Below, piece after piece: positions 35,274 through 43,537 of a stretch of DNA of 64,000 nucleotides. The notes beneath the pieces are model-generated. The model was not told where the DNA came from and did no database searches. It saw only the letters and a program-made list of their open reading frames with translations. Source of the DNA: JBCAXA01 sp038534295 (GTDB lineage Bacteria; Pseudomonadota; Gammaproteobacteria; Steroidobacterales; Woeseiaceae); contig JBCAXA010000001.1 in assembly GCA_038534295.1 (NCBI GenBank), positions 1,736,001-1,800,000 of the forward strand, read 5' to 3'. Numbering within the stretch: the first letter of the stretch is position 1; every line of letters begins with the position of its first letter. Position numbers and translations under genes: made by a program.

Positions 35274-36035
35274 TCATTCCGGGCAGATCCAGTCCGGAGC
35301 CAGATAGACGGAGCCCGTTTGTGTGTTGCCGGCGTTGTCTTCCACCAGTACGGTCAACTCCCCCGACTGTCCCAGATGGGTCATTGAGAAATCGAGCCGT
35401 ACCTCCTTCGAGCGATCATCGGGATGCACGGGCGGCACCTGATAGTTCAGGCTCTTGATCCAGCCGGTCAGGTTTCCGTCATCGTCCCGTAATTCCGACA
35501 TGTCGGCGGTCGCGGCATTCGGCGTGACGTTAATGAACTCCGTCGGGCCGTCGTCGACCATTTGATAGCCCTGGTACCACGGCACGGTCTCGACCTCGCG
35601 CTCCGGCGTGCTGACGTAAATACGTTTGATGCCACTGAGATCCTGTGCCCGGACGGTAAAGCTGTACGGGACCTCACCTATCGGTGCGTTATTGCCGGCC
35701 AGGTCACGGAAGAAGTAGGTGCGGTTGATGACGTAGCTGTCGAGAAAGTCGTGGTAGAACCGGCTGTCCCACCATTCCGCCGCCGCTTTACTGAAGTTGC
35801 CCTTGCACCCGAGGGCCGACGGTCCGACGTAGTTGTACTTCCAGTGCGTCTTCGGCGGCATCACGTTGTGCTCGTACCAGATTATCGGGCCGGCGTTCTT
35901 TGTGTCGTTCATCTCCAGAATCAGTTTCGGCGGAAATTTGTCGGTCAGCGACGGCAATCCGGTCGGCGGTTTTTTGGCGTCTGCGTGGGTGATCATCAGG
36001 AGCCCGATCGAGAGTGTCAGAAGCAGCTTTTTCAT
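35274..36035 (-). CDS. Secreted hypothetical protein divergent from a CadC-like regulator
   Basis: The protein has 253 residues from the ATG at 36035, which has GGAG upstream and starts a clear signal peptide (KKLLLTLSIGLLMITHADA). The frame extends upstream to 36269, but that part has no signal features. The mature protein contains YFFRDLAGNNAPIGEVPYSFTVRAQDLSGIKRIYV and LDFSMTHLGQSGELTVLVEDNAGNTQTGSVYLAP. These patterns (DLAGN, VEDNAGN) are typical of immunoglobulin-like beta-sandwich domains. Periplasmic or surface location is inferred; function is unknown. The gene is divergent from the transcriptional regulator at 36253. Confidence 0.7.
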   Translation of the reverse strand: MKKLLLTLSIGLLMITHADAKKPPTGLPSLTDKFPPKLILEMNDTKNAGPIIWYEHNVMPPKTHWKYNYVGPSALGCKGNFSKAAAEWWDSRFYHDFLDSYVINRTYFFRDLAGNNAPIGEVPYSFTVRAQDLSGIKRIYVSTPEREVETVPWYQGYQMVDDGPTEFINVTPNAATADMSELRDDDGNLTGWIKSLNYQVPPVHPDDRSKEVRLDFSMTHLGQSGELTVLVEDNAGNTQTGSVYLAPDWICPE

Positions 36036-36252
36036 GGTTTTTCTCCAAGTGCGGTTGTTGATGGCGTTGCGGTCGTGGCCGCTGAGTGGATACTCGGCGA
36101 GGCCACCCTTTGCTGCCTGATGGCGGCCATACGATTGGGTGATGAAAAGGCGACGAAAACCTCGAGCTCTGATTTCTCTAGGATTTTTCCTGCCTGTCTC
36201 TGGTTGAGTGGAAACCCTCACGGTAGACTCGATGGCTACAGGAGGCGTCGTC

Positions 36253-38280
36253 GTGTCGGCTGACAGCAATCAACGGACCCCGTTTAAGCTCGGCACGGCA
36301 AACGTCGATCCCGGCCGTAACACATTGGAACGCGACGGCCAGGAATGGCGGCTCGAACCGAAGGTTATGGATGTCCTGTGCCTGCTCGCTGAACGCCAAG
36401 GCGACGTGGTGTCGCGCGCTACCCTCATCGAGCGCTTGTGGGTCTCGGAGTTCGGCGCCGATGAAGCCCTGACGCGCGCTGTTTCCCGGCTGCGAAGCGC
36501 GCTTCGCGAGATTCATCCAGACACACCTACGATCGAAACTGTGCCAAAGCGCGGCTACCGGCTGCTGCTTCCGGTCAGCAGCACATCGAGTAACGTCGTT
36601 GCCGCTGCGTCAGAGCACAACGTAGCCAGCGCCCCAACCCACATGACGCCCGGGCCCTGGCTGTGGCGTGGTTTGTTGCTGATGGTCGTAGCGTTAGCAG
36701 GTGTGCTGGTGCTCGCGCTCCAATCCGCCCAAGACACGCCGACGCCGGTCGAACCCACCGTCGCGGTGCTGCCGTTCGAGCCACTCAGCAACAACGAGAG
36801 CGATCGCTATTTCGCCCAGGGCATCGCCGAGGAGTTGTTGAACGCGCTCGATCAGTTCCCGGATCTGAAAGTGATAGCCCGAACCTCGGCGTTTATCGAT
36901 GACCCAGGCACCTCTGACACCCGTGCGCGGGCCCGTAAACTCCGGGCCAACCATGTCGTAACAGGCTCCGTCCGCCGCTATCAGGATCGTATTCGCATAT
37001 CCGTCGCACTGCTGCAGGTGGAGGACATGGCGAGCCTTTGGGCGGATACGTATGAGTTCGACGCGAAGGACCTGTTCGCGATCGAAGACACCATCGTCCG
37101 GGAACTGGCCAACGCCCTTCAGGTGCGGCTCGGCGTTGGTGCCGCTGTCGGTCGCAGTGACGGTAGCGGTATTAATCAGGCCGCTTACGACCAGTACCTG
37201 CAAGGGCTGCAACTCTGGGGCGACCGAATGCGCAAGGACGACACTCGGCAGCGGGCGCTGGCCGCTTTCCAGCGCGCAGTCGCGTTCGACCCCCAATTTG
37301 CAGACGCCTGGGCGGCCATCGGAACTGTCGGTGTCTACAGCGCGGGCAGTCCGCTCAGCCGCGATCGTATGACCTTCATGCGGATGACCGAAGAGGCCCT
37401 CCAAACTGCCATAGCGCTAGACCCAGAAAACGCCAGAGCGAACGCGGCGCTCGCCGTATTTCACGTGACGCAACGTATCGATATCGACAAGGCCCGCTAC
37501 CACCTGGGCGAGGCGCAATCCGCGGCACCGCAATCCGCGTTCACTCACTATGCCTCGGCGTGGTTTCACCGCACGATCGGCGATACGGAATCCGCCTTCG
37601 CTGCGCTCGATCGAACCCGGGTTCTGGATCCACTGAACCCGGTACGCTCGAATGCGCGCGCGGCGTGGTTGGTCGAGACAGGTCGATTCGACGAGGCCAT
37701 GGCGGTCTTTGAGGCGTGCTTTCAGGCCCGCTGTCTTGGGGAGGGTTTTATCGCCTTTGCCGGGGCGGCCGCAGCCTTCAGCGATTCCGACGAGTATCGG
37801 CAGCGATGGTTGCCGCGTGTCAGCGAGTTTGAGGCGCGCGTCGCGGCCATCCCGGCAGACAAGCTACCCAACGTCGCGATACTCATGCCGGCGTTTACAT
37901 CAATCGAGTACGGTCGCGCCGATGTCGACGAGCAAATCGAACGCGTAAGGTCACTGTTCTCCGAGAGACTAATTACCGACTCTATCGGCATCTGGGGGCC
38001 GGCCTTCGCGCGGGTCCTGCCAGCGGAAACGACCCTGGATATACTCCATCTCGCCTACGAACGCGGTGATCTTTTCAGCACGACTTTTTCCCAGGCACCG
38101 TTCGACGGCGTTAACCCCTGGCCAAGCGACGTGCGTGCCCACCCCCGGTACCACGCGCTTTGGCAGCGTCCCGGCATGCCAGAGCTTGCAGCCGCATGGC
38201 GGCAGTACGGACGAACGGCGGGCCTACCAACAAATGGCGACCAAGCCGATGGGCGAAGCCAGTCGGGTCTGCCCCGTTGA
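36253..38280 (+). CDS. CadC/ToxR-type membrane regulator with TolB-like and TPR domains
   Basis: The protein has 675 residues from GTG 36253, selected because GGAGG (36241-36245) sits 7 bases upstream; upstream in-frame codons lack this. The N-terminus is an OmpR-type winged helix (LEPKVMDVLCLLAERQGDVVSRATLIERLW, then IETVPKRGYRLLLPV). A single transmembrane helix follows (about 137-159). The periplasmic part has a TolB-N/FlgO-like module (TVAVLPFEPLSNNESDRYFAQGIAEELLNAL) and then several TPR-like helices. Such proteins read a periplasmic signal and bind DNA directly from the membrane. The divergent secreted-protein gene is the most likely target. Confidence 0.85.
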   Translation: MSADSNQRTPFKLGTANVDPGRNTLERDGQEWRLEPKVMDVLCLLAERQGDVVSRATLIERLWVSEFGADEALTRAVSRLRSALREIHPDTPTIETVPKRGYRLLLPVSSTSSNVVAAASEHNVASAPTHMTPGPWLWRGLLLMVVALAGVLVLALQSAQDTPTPVEPTVAVLPFEPLSNNESDRYFAQGIAEELLNALDQFPDLKVIARTSAFIDDPGTSDTRARARKLRANHVVTGSVRRYQDRIRISVALLQVEDMASLWADTYEFDAKDLFAIEDTIVRELANALQVRLGVGAAVGRSDGSGINQAAYDQYLQGLQLWGDRMRKDDTRQRALAAFQRAVAFDPQFADAWAAIGTVGVYSAGSPLSRDRMTFMRMTEEALQTAIALDPENARANAALAVFHVTQRIDIDKARYHLGEAQSAAPQSAFTHYASAWFHRTIGDTESAFAALDRTRVLDPLNPVRSNARAAWLVETGRFDEAMAVFEACFQARCLGEGFIAFAGAAAAFSDSDEYRQRWLPRVSEFEARVAAIPADKLPNVAILMPAFTSIEYGRADVDEQIERVRSLFSERLITDSIGIWGPAFARVLPAETTLDILHLAYERGDLFSTTFSQAPFDGVNPWPSDVRAHPRYHALWQRPGMPELAAAWRQYGRTAGLPTNGDQADGRSQSGLPR

Positions 38281-38334
38281 TGGGAATTAGTCCTCGAACC
38301 GTCGGCGACGGTGCGTTGAGCCTGCGCCAACCGA

Positions 38335-38493
38335 TTAGACCGGATCGCAACGGCAACCGATATAGACCTGGGCCCCGTACGCGTCATGAAAGCCTGCCAG
38401 CCCCTCGCCCGAACCACCCGCACCGAGCGCCGCGGAGTGCCGCTCACGTACCCGCTGTGGTTGCGGGTTTCGGACGCATTTATGGCACCGATC
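38335..38493 (-). pseudogene. Remnant of a VOC-superfamily (glyoxalase/bleomycin-resistance-like) gene
   Basis: On the minus strand this segment reads RNPQPQRVRERHSAALGAGG and SGEGLAGFHDAYGAQVYIG in one frame. It aligns without gaps to the C-terminal part of the intact VOC protein encoded at 52969-53394 (RNQEQVRDLHAAALAAGG, DEGQPGFRDLYGPRFYVG). The N-terminal half of the gene is absent and the C-terminal DPQGNK end is lost. It lies in the 456-bp gap between the CadC-like gene and the histidine kinase gene; the rest of that gap shows no gene. Confidence 0.75.
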
Positions 38494-38736
38494 TCGTCCG
38501 AAGTGGACGTCCATCGAGTGTCGGCTTCTCGTAGATTTACGCGCAGCCACTTCGTTGGAGAGAAAAAGGCCGTACCGAAACACATTGCAGTTCGCGTGCT
38601 GCCTGAAACCCAAGCGGCGCTCATGACATCCGCATGCACTGCCTTTCTAGGCTCAGAGCGGTTCGTTCGTCGGCAAGTGAGAACAACACACCGACAAAAT
38701 TTCTCACTGGCAAAGGCCTCGCCGGGGAAACTCTTG

Positions 38737-40047
38737 CTAACCGAACACCAGGCTAACGACAGTCCCGTTGTCGTCGCTGCGTACCGCGATGTCGCCGCCA
38801 TGCGCTGTCATGATTTGGCGGCTTAGAGACAGACCGATTCCGCTGCCCTCGCGCTTAGTCGTAAAGAACGGCACGAACACTTGGTCCAGCACATGGTCCG
38901 GCATGCCGGGGCCGTTGTCGGCGACCTGGAGCAGCACGCGGCCGTGATCAAGCCGTCCGCGGATCGCAATACGCGAATCTTTCATCCCTGCGAGTGCGTC
39001 GACGGCGTTGCGAAGCAGGTTGAGCAACACTTGATCCAGTAGCGATCGATCGGCCTGCACCGTGAGCGATTCGGGGGATACATCCACGGCGATTTTCGTC
39101 TCGCTGAACTGCTCGCGCATCAGCGTGACGGCGGCATTAACCACGTCGAGAACCGCGAGCTCCTCCATGCGCGGCGTGGGGATTTTCATCAACTCACGGT
39201 AGCGAGAAACGAAGTTCATCAAGCCGCCGCTGCGCCGAGCGATGGTACCGACGGCATCGCGAATGTCGGGGTCAGCGTTTTGCTTTTGAAGCATGTCGCT
39301 GCAGGTTTCGGCCAGCGAAGTCACTGGCGTTAGCGTGTTCATGATCTCGTGCGTCAGTACACGCAGCAGATTGCGCCACGCGCTGGATTCGCGCGCCGTG
39401 AGTTCGCCAGAAAGATTCTCCACCGAATAGAGCCGCTCGACATCGCCGTCCAGTCGGATCTGCGACACACTGATGCGCCATTCCACCGGCACTTCTCGCA
39501 AGCGCGTCTGCACGAGCTGTTGTTGACCGGCGTCAATCTGTCGCAGCTTGTCGGGCAGCGCTGGGTCTACCTCGGCCAGATCGTCGATATGCGCCAGCGT
39601 GGGCAGCCCGGTCAAACGGCGGGCGGGGTTGTTGACCAGTGCCAGCGACCCGTCGGCACGCGCGGCGAAGAACGGCACCGGCACATGGCGCACCACGGTC
39701 TCGAGGTAATTGGCCTGTACGTCGCGCTCGGAGCGTGCGTCAGCAAAGCGCTCGAGAATCAGATTGAACTCGCCTTTCAGCTCGGCATCAAGATCGTCGG
39801 CGATGAAACGGCGCGTAAAGTCCTCGTAGTTCACCGCCGCGAAAAACTCCTCGAGCGTGTCGACGTGCGATTGCACCGATGCGAGCAATCCGGCCACCTG
39901 TAAGCCGATCACGAGGAGTAACGCCACGGGAATGGCGACGTGATTGGTTTGCAAAAGTGTCCACGCCAACAGTGCGCCAGTGACCAGCAGCAGTCCCACC
40001 TGCAGGGCAATGGACACACGGAACCGAGCGCGCAGCCGCTTTCTCAC
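38737..40047 (-). CDS. Sensor histidine kinase, NtrY-like
   Basis: This 436-residue protein has two N-terminal transmembrane helices with almost no periplasmic loop (about 10-60), then a HAMP-like linker and a PAS-like segment (VRHVPVPFFAARADGSLALVNNPARRLTG). The kinase core has the phospho-acceptor His in RVLTHEIMNTLTP (near residue 238), N box LLNLLRNAVDAL, G1 VADNGPGMP and G2 GSGIGLSLSRQIM. The small sensor region suggests it senses an intramembrane or cytoplasmic cue, as do NtrY and cell-envelope-sensing kinases. Its start overlaps the stop of the response regulator by 4 bp, so they form one operon. Confidence 0.93.
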   Translation of the reverse strand: MRKRLRARFRVSIALQVGLLLVTGALLAWTLLQTNHVAIPVALLLVIGLQVAGLLASVQSHVDTLEEFFAAVNYEDFTRRFIADDLDAELKGEFNLILERFADARSERDVQANYLETVVRHVPVPFFAARADGSLALVNNPARRLTGLPTLAHIDDLAEVDPALPDKLRQIDAGQQQLVQTRLREVPVEWRISVSQIRLDGDVERLYSVENLSGELTARESSAWRNLLRVLTHEIMNTLTPVTSLAETCSDMLQKQNADPDIRDAVGTIARRSGGLMNFVSRYRELMKIPTPRMEELAVLDVVNAAVTLMREQFSETKIAVDVSPESLTVQADRSLLDQVLLNLLRNAVDALAGMKDSRIAIRGRLDHGRVLLQVADNGPGMPDHVLDQVFVPFFTTKREGSGIGLSLSRQIMTAHGGDIAVRSDDNGTVVSLVFG

Positions 40048-41381
40048 AAGCCGTGCTTCTCGATACGCCGGTACAGCGCCGCGCGTGTGATGCCGAGCGC
40101 GCGGGCTGCCCGCGAAATGTTGCCCTCCTCACGCTCCAAAGCGAGTTTGATGGTGTTGCGCTCGGTGACCTCTAGGTCCAGCGTAGCGTGGCCGTCGCCG
40201 CCACGGTTCTGGCCAAGCTGAAAATCGCCGGCACCCAGCACATCGCCATCGCTTAGGATCAGCGCGCGTTCCACGACGTGCGACAGCTCACGAATGTTGC
40301 CGGGCCAATGGTGCGAACGCAGCGCGCGCAGACCGGCGTCGCTCAAGGTCTTCTCAGCCAGTCGGTACTTGCGGGCCGACAAACGCACGAAATGCTCGAC
40401 CAGCGCTGGTAGGTCTTCCAAGCGCTCGCGCAGCGGCGGCAGCGTCACCTCGATGGTGTTCACGCGGTACAGGAGATCTTCGCGAAACGTACCGTCCGCG
40501 ACCATCTCCTCGAGGGGCCGGTTGGTTGCGCAGATGAGCCGCACGTCCACAGACACCGGCTGGTCGGTGCCCACCGGAATAATCTCTCGGCTTTCCAGAG
40601 CGCGCAGCAATTTGTTCTGCAGCGTGAGCGGCAGGTTGCCGATCTCGTCGAGAAACAGCGTGCCGCCGTGCGCCGCCTGGAAGCGGCCGGCGCGATCACG
40701 CACAGCATCGGTGAATGCGCCCTTGGTATGGCCGAACAGCTCGCTTTCAAACAGCGTCTCGGCGACCGCGCCCAGGTCTACCGCCACCAGCGCCTTGTCC
40801 GCACGCGATGACTGGCGGTGCAGCGACTGAGCGATCAGTTCCTTGCCGGTCCCGTTCTCGCCGCGGATCAGTACATTGACGTCGGTCGGTGCCACACGCT
40901 GGATCAGTGTGACCACTTCCTGCATGGCCGGTGAGCCGGCGATCATCGCGCGCTCGGGGCCGGAATCGCTCAACGCACGAACGGTGCTGCGCGACTGGCG
41001 CAGCTTGACGGCCACGCTCAAAGTCGCAACGAGTTTGTCGTTTTGCCAGGGCTTCAGCACAAAGTCCGCCGCGCCCTCGCGCATGGCCCGCACCGCCGTA
41101 TTCAAGTCACCAAACGCCGTCATCAGAACGACCACGGCGTCGGGGTCGAGGGTCGTGATGCGATCCAGCCACTTGAGACCTTCATCGCCGCTGTTGCGGC
41201 CGATCGCAAAGTTCATGTCGATCAGGAACACGTCGATGCGCTCGCTGGCCATCAGCGGCTCGATATCCGCGGGGTCTTGGGTGGTCAGGACGCGGCCGAA
41301 GTGCTCACGCAGTAGCAGACGTGCTGCGGTCAGGACATCGCCGTCGTCGTCGACGACCAGCAGCGTGGCGGTGTTAGTCAT
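40044..41381 (-). CDS. NtrC-family sigma54-dependent response regulator
   Basis: The protein has 445 residues from the ATG at 41381. The receiver domain (about 1-125) has VVDDDGD, phosphorylatable Asp in VFLIDMN and Lys in FVLKPW. The AAA+ domain (about 145-385) has Walker A GENGTGKE, the sigma54-contact loop GAFTDA (GAFTGA in most members) and Walker B LFLDEIGNLP. Arg fingers follow later. The C-terminal Fis-type helix-turn-helix is NISRAARALGITRAALYRRI. It is divergent from the exporter genes, whose region contains a sigma54 promoter and an upstream dyad, so it almost certainly activates that operon in response to its cognate kinase. Confidence 0.95.
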   Translation of the reverse strand: MTNTATLLVVDDDGDVLTAARLLLREHFGRVLTTQDPADIEPLMASERIDVFLIDMNFAIGRNSGDEGLKWLDRITTLDPDAVVVLMTAFGDLNTAVRAMREGAADFVLKPWQNDKLVATLSVAVKLRQSRSTVRALSDSGPERAMIAGSPAMQEVVTLIQRVAPTDVNVLIRGENGTGKELIAQSLHRQSSRADKALVAVDLGAVAETLFESELFGHTKGAFTDAVRDRAGRFQAAHGGTLFLDEIGNLPLTLQNKLLRALESREIIPVGTDQPVSVDVRLICATNRPLEEMVADGTFREDLLYRVNTIEVTLPPLRERLEDLPALVEHFVRLSARKYRLAEKTLSDAGLRALRSHHWPGNIRELSHVVERALILSDGDVLGAGDFQLGQNRGGDGHATLDLEVTERNTIKLALEREEGNISRAARALGITRAALYRRIEKHGL

Positions 41382-41402
41382 CGGCGGACTGTAGCTGCTC
41401 GG

Positions 41403-41440
41403 GTGTTCGATTTCGATCACTTGTTTGCACAAGTGAACAC
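41403..41440. promoter_or_regulatory. Upstream activator dyad for the NtrC-like regulator
   Basis: CACTTG-TTTGCA-CAAGTG (41418-41435) is a perfect inverted repeat. It is framed by GTGTTC (41403-41408) and GAACAC (41435-41440), which are also complementary. It is centred about 65 bp upstream of the sigma54 -24 element, a normal position for an enhancer site. Confidence 0.6.
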
Positions 41441-41490
41441 TCACTCGCGCTCACGAAGTACTAACTCGTTGATTTTTGGAACGGCAATTC

Positions 41491-41506
41491 TGGCACGGCC
41501 TTTGCT
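41491..41506 (+). promoter_or_regulatory. Sigma54 (RpoN) promoter of the exporter operon
   Basis: TGGCACG (41491-41497) and TTGCT (41502-41506) match the -24/-12 consensus TGGCACG-N4-TTGCW exactly, with the invariant GG and GC 10 bases apart. Transcription would start near 41517, which rules out translation from the upstream ATG at 41476. Confidence 0.9.
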
Positions 41507-41565
41507 CCGTAATGACCATGGAAGCAAGACCACTCAAATCCGCCCAGCGCCGCCCGGATGCCACG

Positions 41566-42819
41566 ATGGATCGCGAGATCGAAACGTCGCGGACCAAACC
41601 GGCGCTAATCGGCCTCGTCGCGCTGGCGGTAATCGCCGCTGCCGTTGTCGGTTATCGGTCGCTGGATCAGTCCACGTCGTTCACGCTGGACGGTCAGCGC
41701 TTGCGTATCGAAACCGTCAGCACCGGCATGTACGAGGACTTCATTCCGCTGCGCGCCGCCGTGGAGCCGGAGCGTACGGTGTACCTCGACGCTGTCGAAG
41801 GCGGCCGGGTCGACAAAGTGTTGGTCGAAGAAGGCGCGATGGTCGAGGCCGGCGATGCGCTCATGGAACTGTCCAACACGCAGTTGCAGCTTGACGTTAT
41901 TGCCCGCGAGGCGGAGGTCAGCGAGCAGCTCAATAATCTTCGCAACACGCAGCTCGCCATCGAGCAGAACCGGCTGCAGCTCAAGCGCGACCTGATCGAG
42001 ATCGATTACCAGATCGTCCGGCTCAATCGGCTGGTCGAGCGCTACGAGGCGCTGGACAGCAGATCGCTGATATCCAAGAACGACTACGAGCAGGCCACGG
42101 ATGAGCTGACGTACTGGAAACAGCGTCGCGAGGTGACCAAGGAAAGCCAGCAGCAGGACGAGGTGATCCGCCTCGCGCAGATCGACCAGCTGAACGACTC
42201 CGTCGAACAGCTCGAGAAGAACCTGGAGCTGGCACGGGCCAATCTCGACAACCTGCTGATCCGCGCACCGCGTGCCGGTCGTCTGACATCGTTGAGCGCC
42301 GATCTTGGGGAATCCAAGGCGCGCGGCGAGCGGCTGGGTCAGATCGACGACGTCGACCGCTTCAAGGCCGTCGCGTTCGTCAACGAGTTTTACTTGAACC
42401 GCGTCCGAGTCGGTCAGCGCGCATCCTTGAGCGTGGACGGCAAGGACTACACGCTGGAGCTCAGCAAGATCTACCCGGAAGTGAGCGCCGCGCAGTTCGA
42501 GGTGGACCTGCGTTTCCTGGGCGCCGCACCGACCAACGTACGCCGCGGCCAGACCCTGCAGCTACGCCTAGCGCTGGGCGATACGGCCGAGCAAGCCATC
42601 CTCCTGCCGAACGGTTCGTTCTACAACGACACCGGCGGCGCGTGGGTGTTTGTTCTGGAACCCAACCAGCAGGCCGCCCGCCGTCGCAACGTCACGCTGG
42701 GACGGCGCAACACCAACGTTATTGAAGTACTGGATGGCCTTGAGCCTGGAGAGCGCGTCGTCGTGTCGTCGTACGCCAGCTTCCAGGACGTCGAGCGCCT
42801 GCTGATCGAACAAAACTAA
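41566..42819 (+). CDS. Periplasmic adaptor (membrane fusion protein), HlyD/MacA-like
   Basis: The protein has 417 residues from the ATG at 41566; upstream ATGs at 41476, 41512 and 41518 precede or coincide with the sigma54 transcription start. One N-terminal transmembrane helix (ALIGLVALAVIAAAVVGY) anchors a periplasmic chain. A lipoyl half-motif (VYLDAVEGGRVDKVLVEEGAMVEAGDALMEL) is followed by a long alpha-helical coiled coil (about 110-240). The second lipoyl half (NLLIRAPRAGRLTSL) and beta-barrel domains complete the chain. It would link the ABC exporter encoded downstream to an outer-membrane channel (not encoded here). Confidence 0.92.
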   Translation: MDREIETSRTKPALIGLVALAVIAAAVVGYRSLDQSTSFTLDGQRLRIETVSTGMYEDFIPLRAAVEPERTVYLDAVEGGRVDKVLVEEGAMVEAGDALMELSNTQLQLDVIAREAEVSEQLNNLRNTQLAIEQNRLQLKRDLIEIDYQIVRLNRLVERYEALDSRSLISKNDYEQATDELTYWKQRREVTKESQQQDEVIRLAQIDQLNDSVEQLEKNLELARANLDNLLIRAPRAGRLTSLSADLGESKARGERLGQIDDVDRFKAVAFVNEFYLNRVRVGQRASLSVDGKDYTLELSKIYPEVSAAQFEVDLRFLGAAPTNVRRGQTLQLRLALGDTAEQAILLPNGSFYNDTGGAWVFVLEPNQQAARRRNVTLGRRNTNVIEVLDGLEPGERVVVSSYASFQDVERLLIEQN

Positions 42820-42838
42820 ACGTCGAGAGATAGCCGTC

Positions 42839-43537
42839 ATGATTGAAATGCACGACCTGAACAAGGTGTACCGCACCGGCAACGTCGAAACCACGGCGCT
42901 GCGAAGCATTAACCTTGAGATCAACGCGGGCGAGTTCATCGCCATCATGGGTCCGTCGGGCTGCGGCAAGTCCACGCTGCTGAACGTTATGGGCATGCTC
43001 GATACGCCTACGTCGGGCCGCTACGGCTTTATGGGCGAAGACGTTGCCAACTACGGCGAAGCCAAGCTGGCCGACATCCGCAAACGGAACATCGGCTTCA
43101 TCTTCCAGAGTTTCAACCTGGTGGACGAGCTGACCGTTCTCGAAAACGTGGCGCTGCCGCTGCTCTACCAGAAGATGCCCAATCGCGAACGACGCGAGTT
43201 GGCCGAGTCGGTGCTCGAACGGATGGGTATCGCACACCGTGCCAATCATCGGCCTCAGCAGCTCTCCGGCGGCCAGCAGCAGCGTGTCGCCGTTGCGCGT
43301 GCGGTCATTACCCAGCCCGGCCTGATCCTGGCCGACGAACCGACGGGAAACCTGGACACGGGCAATGGCGAGGAAGTGCTGGACCTTCTGAACCAGCTCA
43401 ACGCCGATGGCACGACCGTCGTGATGGTGACCCACGACCCCAGCCACTCCGATCACGCCAGCCGCGTCGTGCACATGCTGGACGGCCGAGTGTTGGCCGA
43501 GAACGTCACATCGGTACAGGAGGCGCGTCGTGCTTAG
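42839..43537 (+). CDS. ABC exporter ATPase, MacB/LolD-like
   Basis: This 232-residue single nucleotide-binding domain has Walker A GPSGCGKS, the Q-loop NIGFIFQSFNLVDELTVLENV, signature LSGGQQQR, Walker B LILADEPTGNLD and the H-loop VTHDP. This is the MacB/LolD class that works by mechanotransmission rather than alternating access. It starts 20 bp after the adaptor gene and overlaps the permease start by 8 bp, so stoichiometric expression is expected. Confidence 0.95.
   Translation: MIEMHDLNKVYRTGNVETTALRSINLEINAGEFIAIMGPSGCGKSTLLNVMGMLDTPTSGRYGFMGEDVANYGEAKLADIRKRNIGFIFQSFNLVDELTVLENVALPLLYQKMPNRERRELAESVLERMGIAHRANHRPQQLSGGQQQRVAVARAVITQPGLILADEPTGNLDTGNGEEVLDLLNQLNADGTTVVMVTHDPSHSDHASRVVHMLDGRVLAENVTSVQEARRA

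Noticed and set aside
38055..38801. A 248-codon minus frame between the CadC-like gene and the kinase gene
   Set aside because: It overlaps both neighbouring genes and is Arg/Ser-rich; the VOC remnant is in a different frame and explains the homology seen there.
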